Source: Streptosporangiaceae bacterium
GTDB lineage: Bacteria > Actinomycetota > Actinomycetes > Streptosporangiales > Streptosporangiaceae
DNA length: 20,470 nucleotides
NCBI GenBank assembly: GCA_030045295.1
Contig: JASIGD010000538.1
Coordinates: 1 to 20,470, forward strand
Direction of reading: 5' to 3'
Made by a program: the position numbers and the translations under genes. The stretch's first letter is position 1. Every line of letters starts with the position of its first letter. Under the pieces are notes generated by a model that was given only the letters and a program-made list of their open reading frames with translations, was not told where the DNA came from and made no database searches. Positions 15,318 through 20,470 of this stretch are shown piece by piece.

Positions 15318-16967
15318 TTACCGCAGCGCGCGCACCCGGCGCAGAACCTCGTCGGTGCCGAGCGCGGCGGCCACGGCGGCCAGGTCAGGGCTGCGCGGCG
15401 TGCCGGTGAGCAGGATCCGGATGACCTGGGACGCCTCGCGGATCGAACCCGGGTAGGCCGCCGGGTCCTGCTTGTAGACCTTCTGGCTGGGCGCGAAGCC
15501 TAGGTCGGCGGCGAGCTGGCGGATCTGGCCGAACCATTCGGTGCCTTCCCCGGGCGGCTGGTAGCCGTCGGCGAAGCCTCGTGCGACGGCGCGCACCAGC
15601 TCGGGGTCGAGGCCGCCGAACCGGGGATCGGCCGGGTTGGTGACCGGGGTGAACAGCTCGGCGAAGAAGTACCCGTAGACGGCGCGGAAGTCCGCCCACT
15701 TCCGCAGGTCCTTGCGCGGATTGGGGGTGTCTCCGCGCTCGATGGCCAGGGCGCGCAGCGCCAGGTCCTGCTCGGTGTCCAGGACCGCCGCGAGTTCCGG
15801 GTCATACCGGCGGGCCCAGGTAATCACCTCGTCCAGGGTCTGGCGGCCGGGCAGGGTCGCGACGTAGTCGGCGCAGATGTCGTCGAGCTTGACCAGGTCG
15901 ACCAGCGGGCCCGCGGTGCCCATTTCCGAGAGCCTGATCGGCTCGGTCAGCGCCTGCGCAAGCGGCATCTCGGCCAGCCGCGCGTTGGCCAGGCCGCGCA
16001 GGTAGTACTGCACCGCCGGGGCCGGATAGCCCTGCCCGATGTAGAAGGTGACGCTGGCCTCGGGGTCGTGGCGCTTGGACAGCTTCCGCTTGGCCAGCTT
16101 GCGGCTGTCGCCGTCCTGCTTCATCAGCGGCGCGATGTGCGCGTAGCGGACGCGCTCGAAGCCGAGCGCGTCGAATAGCTGCAGATGCAGCGGCACCGAA
16201 GAAATCCACTCCTCGCCGCGGATGACCAGGGTGACGCGCATCAGGTGGTCGTCGACGACGTGCGCGAAATGATAGGTGGGCAGCCGCGGCTCGGTGTCGC
16301 TGCTCTTGAGGATCACCGCGTCGTTCCGGTTGTCGTCCAGGGTCAGCTCGCCGCGGATGGCGTCGGTGAAGCTGACCCGGCGCGCGACTCCCGGCGCGCG
16401 GAACCTGACCACGTAAGGGTCACCGATCGCCAGCCGCTTGGCCACCTGATCCGGGGGGGCGTCGCGCCATATTGCCCACTGCCCGTAGTAGCCGGGCAGC
16501 GCGCCGGCGGCTCGCTGCCGGGCGGCGATCTCCTCCAGGTCCTGCCTGGTGGCGAAGCACGGGTACGCCTGGCCCCGGCGGAGCAGTTCGCGGACGTAGG
16601 TCAGGTAGATCTCCGCCCGCGCGGCCTGGTGGTACGGCCCGTACCGGCCAGTCTGGTCGTCCTCGTCCGGGACGATCGAGAAATACGCGAACGCCTCGGC
16701 GAACTGCTCGGCGGCCCCCTCGGTGACGCGGGCCTGGTCGGTGTCCTCGACGCGGACCAGGTAGCGGCCGCCGGAGTGCCGGGCGACGTCCGCGTCGATG
16801 GTCGCCACGTACACGCCGCCGATGTGCAGGTAGCCGGTCGGGCTCGGTGCGAAGCGGGTGACTTGTGCCCCTTCGGGCAGGTCGCGCGGCGGGTAGCGGC
16901 GCTCCCAGTGCTCGGCGCCGGGCAGGCCCGGCGGGAACAGGGAATCGATGACGTGCTGGCTCAGCAT
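15318..16967 (-). CDS. gltX: Glutamate--tRNA ligase, long clostridial-like form
   Basis: The 549-residue product is a class I aminoacyl-tRNA synthetase. RFAPSPTGYLHIGG (38-51) holds the HIGH-type ATP motif and KRKLSKRHDPEAS (293-305) the KMSKS-type motif. GRYLVRVEDTDQARV and IRGEEWISSVPLHLQL are GluRS landmarks. It is longer than the usual actinobacterial enzyme of about 490 residues. The C-terminal half (PLVDLVKLDDICADYVATLP; NPRKDLRKWADF; YGYFFAELF) resembles, from memory, the 550-residue GluRS of clostridia. It may therefore be a second, laterally acquired gltX. The start ATG has only a distant GGGAG ten bases upstream. It is divergent from the inositol remnant. Whether it charges tRNA-Glu, tRNA-Gln or serves a special role is open. 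Confidence 0.92.
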   Translation of the reverse strand: MLSQHVIDSLFPPGLPGAEHWERRYPPRDLPEGAQVTRFAPSPTGYLHIGGVYVATIDADVARHSGGRYLVRVEDTDQARVTEGAAEQFAEAFAYFSIVPDEDDQTGRYGPYHQAARAEIYLTYVRELLRRGQAYPCFATRQDLEEIAARQRAAGALPGYYGQWAIWRDAPPDQVAKRLAIGDPYVVRFRAPGVARRVSFTDAIRGELTLDDNRNDAVILKSSDTEPRLPTYHFAHVVDDHLMRVTLVIRGEEWISSVPLHLQLFDALGFERVRYAHIAPLMKQDGDSRKLAKRKLSKRHDPEASVTFYIGQGYPAPAVQYYLRGLANARLAEMPLAQALTEPIRLSEMGTAGPLVDLVKLDDICADYVATLPGRQTLDEVITWARRYDPELAAVLDTEQDLALRALAIERGDTPNPRKDLRKWADFRAVYGYFFAELFTPVTNPADPRFGGLDPELVRAVARGFADGYQPPGEGTEWFGQIRQLAADLGFAPSQKVYKQDPAAYPGSIREASQVIRILLTGTPRSPDLAAVAAALGTDEVLRRVRALR

Positions 16968-17047
16968 GACCGGGCGGCTCCCGCATGAGTGCTATAACGG
17001 CCGCAAGCAGCGTACTGGATGTCCCCGGTCGGCTCGCGTTGCCCTAA

Positions 17048-17078
17048 ATGTCCTGTCATTAAGACATGATCGTTGACA
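17048..17078 (+). promoter_or_regulatory. Operator-like inverted repeats and -35 box before the inositol genes
   Basis: TGTC-ATTAA-GACA (17054-17066) is a near-perfect 13-bp palindrome, nested in a wider ATGTC (17048-17052) / GACAT (17063-17067) pair. TTGACA at 17073-17078 repeats the GACA half-site and could be a -35 box for the plus-strand genes. The best-spaced -10 (AAAGCT at 17096-17101) is poor. The half-site TGTC resembles that of actinobacterial GntR-type IolR, but the match is loose. Confidence 0.4.
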
Positions 17079-17138
17079 TCACCGCGGTGCCCGGCAAAGC
17101 TGTGATCACCAGACCACCCGGCCACGCGGGGGAACTTC

Positions 17139-17275
17139 ATGCGCATCGGACTGATCGGCGTCGGGCGGATCGGTGCGTTCCACGCCCGCACGCTGCGCCG
17201 ACTGCCGCAGGTTGACTCCCCGGGCGGTCCCGGCCGCGCGACGAGCCGGTGCTAGTAGCGGAGGTGCGCCGGTGA
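17139..17275 (+). pseudogene. iolG: Remnant of a Gfo/Idh/MocA oxidoreductase (probable inositol 2-dehydrogenase) with a large internal deletion
   Basis: An ATG at 17139 with a G-rich ribosome binding site begins MRIGLIGVGRIGAFHARTL, the NAD-binding Rossmann start of this family (GxGxxG), and runs 27 or so normal codons before stopping at a TAG at 17253-17255 after only 38 codons. In another frame, bases 17225-17275 read RSRPRDEPVLVAEVRR and stop, which is how proteins of this family often end. A normal member is about 330-350 residues, so about 300 codons are missing and the two ends are joined near 17212-17225. The tail lies 26 bp before the iolE-like ATG, the spacing expected in an iol operon. 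The N-terminal part is secure; the C-terminal part is short and less certain. Confidence 0.65.
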
Positions 17276-17301
17276 CAGCCCAGGCAGTGGAGGGACAGCC
17301 C

Positions 17302-18192
17302 ATGAAGGCGCGGCCGGTGCAGGGACGGGTCGCGGGAGCGCCCATCTCCTGGGGTGTCTGCGAGGTACCGGGTTGGGGACACCAGTTGCACGTCGACCGG
17401 GTGCTCGCCGAGATGCGGGCCGTGGGGCTGACGGCCACCGAATTCGGGCCCGACGGCTACCTGCCGTCCGATCCGGCCCAGCGATCCCGGCTGCTCGCGG
17501 AGTACGGGCTGACCGCCGCGGGCGGATTCGTTCCCGTGATCTTGCACGAGCGCGGCGCAAACCCTCTGGCCCCCGTGGACCGGGCCCTCGACTCCTTCGC
17601 GGGTGGCCGGCCGGTCCTCGTCCTGGCCGCCGCCACCGGCCACGACGGCTATGACACCCGCCCGGAACTCGATGCCGACGGCTGGGCCGCGTTGCTGTCC
17701 AACCTGGACCGCGCGGCCGCCCGGGCCGCGGAGCGCGGGCTGCTGGCGACGCTTCACCCGCACGTCGGGACGATGGTGGAACGGCGCGACGAGGTGCACC
17801 GGGTACTCGACGGCAGCGGTATCGCGCTCTGCCTGGACACCGGCCACCTGGTGATCGGGGGGACCGACCCGGCGCAGCTCGCCCGCGCGGCCGCGGGACG
17901 AATCGGGCACGTGCACCTGAAAGACGCGGCCGCGCCGGTGGCGCGCAGGGTCGCGAGCGGCGAGCTGTCCTATACCCAGGGCGTCGCAGCCGGGCTGTAC
18001 CGCCCGCTCGGCCAGGGCGACGTCGACATCGCCGGCGTGGTGGCCGCCCTGGAGGCGGCAGACTACCGCGGCTGGTACGTGCTCGAGCAGGACACGATCC
18101 TGCCCGGCCCGCCCACCGACGAGGGCCCGGCCCGGGCGGTGCGGGAGAGCCTGTACTACCTCCGCAGGCTGTTCGGCGGACAGCAGCGGTGA
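17302..18192 (+). CDS. iolE: Sugar phosphate isomerase/epimerase family TIM barrel, IolE-like (2-keto-myo-inositol dehydratase)
   Basis: The 296-residue length is normal for IolE, which dehydrates 2-keto-myo-inositol in inositol breakdown using a divalent metal. GAPISWGVCEVPGWGHQL at the start and TATEFGPDGYLP are typical. Candidate metal ligands are the Glu in TATEFG, the Asp and His in CLDTGHLVIGG, HPHVGT, HVHLKD, and the late Glu in YVLEQD. GGAGGG seven bases before ATG 17302 sets the start; longer frames would overlap the iolG remnant. With iolB following after 86 bp, an inositol role is favoured, although members of this barrel family are easily confused with other epimerases or with hydroxypyruvate isomerase. 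Confidence 0.85.
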   Translation: MKARPVQGRVAGAPISWGVCEVPGWGHQLHVDRVLAEMRAVGLTATEFGPDGYLPSDPAQRSRLLAEYGLTAAGGFVPVILHERGANPLAPVDRALDSFAGGRPVLVLAAATGHDGYDTRPELDADGWAALLSNLDRAAARAAERGLLATLHPHVGTMVERRDEVHRVLDGSGIALCLDTGHLVIGGTDPAQLARAAAGRIGHVHLKDAAAPVARRVASGELSYTQGVAAGLYRPLGQGDVDIAGVVAALEAADYRGWYVLEQDTILPGPPTDEGPARAVRESLYYLRRLFGGQQR

Positions 18193-18266
18193 GATAGGAC
18201 GCCGTACCCGGATGACGGCGACGTCGCCGCGGCGGTGGACGCCGCGTACGGCCTGACGCACGGTGT

Positions 18267-18272
18267 TACGGT
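18267..18272 (+). promoter_or_regulatory. -10 element TACGGT, leaderless start of iolB
   Basis: TACGGT is followed by TCGGCC and then ATG 18279. No Shine-Dalgarno is present, so iolB may have its own leaderless transcript in addition to any read-through from iolE. Confidence 0.45.
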
Positions 18273-18278
18273 TCGGCC

Positions 18279-19163
18279 ATGACTATCCATGATGAGGCTT
18301 TGGACTGGCATTTCCCGGCCGGGAGCACGACCGACGGACGGGACCTCGTCCGCATCACGCCCGAGGTCGCTCACTGGGGATACAGCGGCCTGCGGGTGCT
18401 TCACCTGACCGCGGGAGAGGTCGAGCTGGGCGAGACCGGCGGGGACGAGATGATCGTGCTGCCGCTGGCCGGCGCGTGCGCGGTAGACACCGACGCCGGC
18501 GGCGCGGATCTGGCCGGCCGCCCGGACGCGTTCTCTGCCGTCACCGACTGCGCCTACGTACCCCGGGATACCGCCTACCGGATCAGCAGCGAAAACGGCG
18601 GCCGGTTCGCGCTGGCCAGCGCCAGGGTCGAGGCCGAAGGGCTGCCGTTCCGGCACGTGAAGGCGGACGAGGTCCGGGTGGAGCTGCGCGGCGCCGGGGC
18701 CTGCTCGCGGCGGGTCAACAACTTCGGCACCCCTGACGTGCTCGAAGCCGACCGCCTGATCGCCTGCGAGGTATTCACGCCCGCGGGAAACTGGTCGTCC
18801 TACCCCCCGCACAAGCATGATTCGGAACGGCCAGGCGAATCCGTTCTGGAGCAGATCTATTACTTCGAGGTGGCGGCCGGGCCCGCGGGTCCGGGCATCG
18901 CGTACCAGCGGGTGTACGGCACACCGGACCGTCCCGCGGACGTCCTAGCCGAAATACGCAGCGGAGACGTGGTGATCGTCCCGCACGGCTGGCACGGGCC
19001 GTCGATGGCGGTTCCGGGCTATGACCTGTATTACCTGAACGTCATGGCCGGACCCGGCCAGCGCGGATGGCTCGTCTGCGACGACCCGGCGCACTCCTGG
19101 GTGCGCGAGCAGTGGAAGGACCAGCCGGTCGATCCCCGGGTGTCGTCCGGTAGACGCGAATGA
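18279..19163 (+). CDS. iolB: 5-deoxy-glucuronate isomerase
   Basis: The 294-residue product is a double-cupin IolB, which converts 5-deoxy-glucuronate to 2-deoxy-5-keto-gluconate in myo-inositol catabolism. The diagnostic stretch is TPAGNWSSYPPHKHD (167-181), with His178 and His180 as metal ligands. Glu191 in LEQIYYFEV and a His in VPHGWHGPS complete the site. YYLNVMAGP and the end motif DDPAHSWVREQW are also typical. It follows the iolE-like gene on the same strand. IolC, IolD and IolA are not in the window, so the pathway must be completed elsewhere or is being lost. TACGGT six bases upstream suggests leaderless translation. Confidence 0.94.
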   Translation: MTIHDEALDWHFPAGSTTDGRDLVRITPEVAHWGYSGLRVLHLTAGEVELGETGGDEMIVLPLAGACAVDTDAGGADLAGRPDAFSAVTDCAYVPRDTAYRISSENGGRFALASARVEAEGLPFRHVKADEVRVELRGAGACSRRVNNFGTPDVLEADRLIACEVFTPAGNWSSYPPHKHDSERPGESVLEQIYYFEVAAGPAGPGIAYQRVYGTPDRPADVLAEIRSGDVVIVPHGWHGPSMAVPGYDLYYLNVMAGPGQRGWLVCDDPAHSWVREQWKDQPVDPRVSSGRRE

Positions 19164-19168
19164 CCACC

Positions 19169-19552
19169 CTACGGCTGGCGGTCGGGCAGGCCGTGGTGCG
19201 TTTCCCCGCCGCGCAGGACACCGAGCGCGACGGCGCGTAGCGCCGGCTGGTCCGGGAAGGCCGGTGGCGCGCGAGTGATACCACGGCCCGTTCGGAAAAA
19301 TGGTCTTAATGCGCGATCAGGCCGTACCAGCGGGACGCTCCGCTCGGCCGCACTCAGGTCTTTCTCCCAGGTCAGCGACTCAAGTGGGCCGTTGAAGCAA
19401 TGACCGCGCGGGCACCGGATCTTGGCGCTCTCCAGCGGCCCGTCGGTGGAGGAGACCGGGTACCTGTACTCCACCGCGGCAGGCAGCCCGCACCTCGCGG
19501 TGCCCTCGCTATTCATGTACTCCGGGCATTCAAGAAACATCACTCTGTGCAT
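19169..19552 (-). CDS. Small Cys/His protein of unknown function (possible zinc ribbon)
   Basis: The 127-residue product begins MHRVMFLECPEYMNSEG. Cys9, Cys21, Cys47, His51 and Cys52 could form a metal site. The short motif GPLES occurs twice (38-42 and 55-59: STDGPLES and NGPLESLTWEKD). The second half is rich in Arg and Pro and looks disordered. I recall similar short conserved openings in uncharacterised actinobacterial proteins but cannot name a family. GGGGG five bases before ATG 19552 supports this start. It is convergent with iolB, 5 bp apart. An upstream ATG would add ten residues without similarity to the motif region. Confidence 0.6.
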   Translation of the reverse strand: MHRVMFLECPEYMNSEGTARCGLPAAVEYRYPVSSTDGPLESAKIRCPRGHCFNGPLESLTWEKDLSAAERSVPLVRPDRALRPFFRTGRGITRAPPAFPDQPALRAVALGVLRGGETHHGLPDRQP

Positions 19553-19683
19553 CGGAACCCCCGTTCCGTTCGGCGGCCGCAAGCGCGCCCTTGCCGACTC
19601 GGAGTGCGCGGACGGCGCCGCTGATACACCTGCCGGCTCCCCCGCTGAGGTGCCGCGGCTGCTTCGGCGGCTCCTCTACCTAC

Positions 19684-19698
19684 CCCGCTAGTAGCGGG
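19684..19698 (-). terminator. Hairpin after the SRPBCC gene
   Basis: CCCGC, TAGTA, GCGGG lies 18 bp beyond the stop of the SRPBCC gene on its strand. The 5-bp stem is short and no U tract follows. The remaining gap, 19553-19683, holds nothing I can support. Confidence 0.4.
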
Positions 19699-19715
19699 AT
19701 CTTGGATACCCTCGG

Positions 19716-20156
19716 TCAGAGCGCGTTGTCCTCGAGGAGCGTGCGCAGGTTCTCCCCGGCGGCCTCGAAGTGCTTCTTGGCCAGGCGGATGACGAGCGGC
19801 TCGGCGAGCTTGAAGAACCCCCGGCTTTCACCCCGGTAGGTGGTGGTGAGCCGGGTCCCCGCCTCCACTGGCTCCAGCACGGTGTCGGTCTCGAGATAGA
19901 ACGGCCCGGCGGTGCTCTTCGTAGCGATCTGCTTGTTCTCGATGCAGGCGGTGCAGACCGCGTTGGTCTCGTAGGTCCGGCCGAGGAACGTACCGCGGAA
20001 GACCAGCGTGGCACCCGGCTGCAGCGGGCCGTCGCTGGTGATGCGCGCCTCGGACATTCCGGGATTCCACAGCGGCATCTTGGCCACGTCCTCAGAGACG
20101 GCGAAGACCTCCTCGACGGGACGGCCGATAACGGTGATGATCGTGAACTCGTCCAT
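19716..20156 (-). CDS. SRPBCC-family protein (polyketide cyclase/lipid-transport-like)
   Basis: The 146-residue product matches the size and pattern of the START/Bet v1-like hydrophobic-pocket fold: FTIITVIGRPVEEVFAV, MPLWNPGMSEAR, then alternating strands (ATLVFRGTFLGRTYETN, FYLETDTVLEPVEAGTRLTTTYR) and a long C-terminal helix (RLAKKHFEAAGENLRTLLED). Such proteins bind lipids or polyketide-like molecules, or act as cyclases; no catalytic residues can be assigned. AAGGAGG lies about 11 bases before the ATG. Direct repeats at 20198-20232 sit upstream and may regulate it. An ABM-like gene lies upstream on the same strand, possibly in the same transcription unit, 131 bp away. Confidence 0.88.
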   Translation of the reverse strand: MDEFTIITVIGRPVEEVFAVSEDVAKMPLWNPGMSEARITSDGPLQPGATLVFRGTFLGRTYETNAVCTACIENKQIATKSTAGPFYLETDTVLEPVEAGTRLTTTYRGESRGFFKLAEPLVIRLAKKHFEAAGENLRTLLEDNAL

Positions 20157-20197
20157 GACAGCTCGTGCCTCCTTGCCCTTCGTGCTTCTAATGGCGA

Positions 20198-20232
20198 CGT
20201 TACGGACCAGTCGTTACCGCATCGTTACGGCA
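20198..20232. promoter_or_regulatory. Iterated CGTTAC repeats, possible operator
   Basis: CGTTAC occurs at 20198-20203, 20212-20217 and 20223-20228. The last two lie in an 11-bp tandem repeat (20211-20221 and 20222-20232) with one mismatch. The cluster lies 41 to 76 bp upstream of the SRPBCC start codon. Confidence 0.4.
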
Positions 20233-20287
20233 CAGCCGAAACACGGGCCTGGGAGGATGCTTTTCCGGGACTGGCGCCGCCGGGGGG

Positions 20288-20470
20288 TTACCGGGGCTGC
20301 TCGCGGCGGTCGAGCACTTCGTAGTGCGCCGAGCGCTTGTCGAAGTCGGCGAGCACCGCCTGCGCCTCGGCGGGCACGTGCGCCGCCTGGTAGTCCTCGC
20401 CCTGGAACGCCCGGACCGAGTCCAGCGAGTCGAACCACATTACGGTCACGAACTCCACGTCGTCGTCGCG
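20288..20470 (-). CDS. Antibiotic-biosynthesis-monooxygenase-like (ABM, dimeric alpha+beta barrel) protein, C-terminal part
   Basis: The minus-strand frame is open from the window edge to a TAA at 20290-20288, giving 60 residues. VEFVTVMWFDSLDSVRAF, then EDYQAAHVPAEAQAVL and FDKRSAHYEVLD, is the second beta-strand/helix half of ABM-domain proteins, which are small cofactor-free oxygenases or stress proteins. The start lies outside the window. Function cannot be narrowed further. Confidence 0.75.
   Translation of the reverse strand, partial: RDDDVEFVTVMWFDSLDSVRAFQGEDYQAAHVPAEAQAVLADFDKRSAHYEVLDRREQPR

Noticed and set aside
17073..17101. TTGACA with AAAGCT as a complete sigma-70-type promoter
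   Set aside because: The -35 box is perfect but the -10 is poor at every acceptable spacing, so it is noted only as part of the operator-like region.
17173..17301. 43-residue N-terminal extension of the iolE-like protein
   Set aside because: No ribosome binding site at 17173. The extension overlaps the iolG remnant in another frame, whereas ATG 17302 has GGAGGG at ideal spacing.
17137..18261. 374-codon minus-strand frame opposite the iolE-like gene
   Set aside because: Antisense shadow. The plus strand has a perfect ribosome binding site at 17289-17294 and TIM-barrel motifs.

Overview
The window comes from a high-GC actinobacterial chromosome. GC at third codon positions is very high, mycothiol-type maleylpyruvate isomerase and DUF3224 proteins are present, and several genes have a -10 box placed so close to the start codon that a leaderless mRNA is likely, which is common in actinobacteria. 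I cannot name the genus. There is no CRISPR array, phage module or biosynthetic cluster. The 17 or so intact genes are mostly catabolic, with several scars of gene decay.

Left edge (1-920): the C-terminal part of a DDE transposase, about 225 bp of non-coding DNA, then a tRNA-Val(UAC) on the minus strand with encoded CCA. Region 980-4263 (minus): two acyl-CoA dehydrogenases flank an ECF sigma factor gene that has lost its frame by one base. A small coupled reading frame after it also appears to be shifted. Region 4362-6359 (plus): a DUF3224 protein and an acyl-CoA ligase, probably one operon. Its end overlaps the end of the convergent gltA-fumarylacetoacetase operon (6356-8856, minus) by 4 bp. 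A class III extradiol dioxygenase (8926-9687, minus) and a PHP-domain phosphoesterase (9772-10776, plus) are divergent.

Region 10814-13015 has a strong hairpin, an operator-like palindrome and the most unusual protein here: a LacI-type regulator with one DNA-binding domain followed by two complete sugar-binding-type domains in tandem. Next come a TetR regulator and a maleylpyruvate-isomerase-like enzyme in a 4-bp-overlapping operon (13074-14476, minus), a small two-helix membrane protein (14715-15254, plus), and a glutamyl-tRNA synthetase of the long type I associate with clostridia (15318-16967, minus), separated by a perfect hairpin framed by an 11-bp direct repeat.

Region 17139-19163 is a remnant inositol-catabolism locus. 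It holds the first 27 or so codons and last 16 or so codons of an iolG-like oxidoreductase joined out of frame, then an intact iolE-like and an intact iolB-like gene. The right edge (19169-20470, minus) has a small Cys/His protein of unknown function, an SRPBCC protein and the end of an antibiotic-biosynthesis-monooxygenase-like protein.

Working picture (inference): this is an accessory catabolic region for acyl-CoA, aromatic and inositol breakdown, feeding acetyl-CoA and fumarate to central metabolism, in which some operons are intact and others are decaying.
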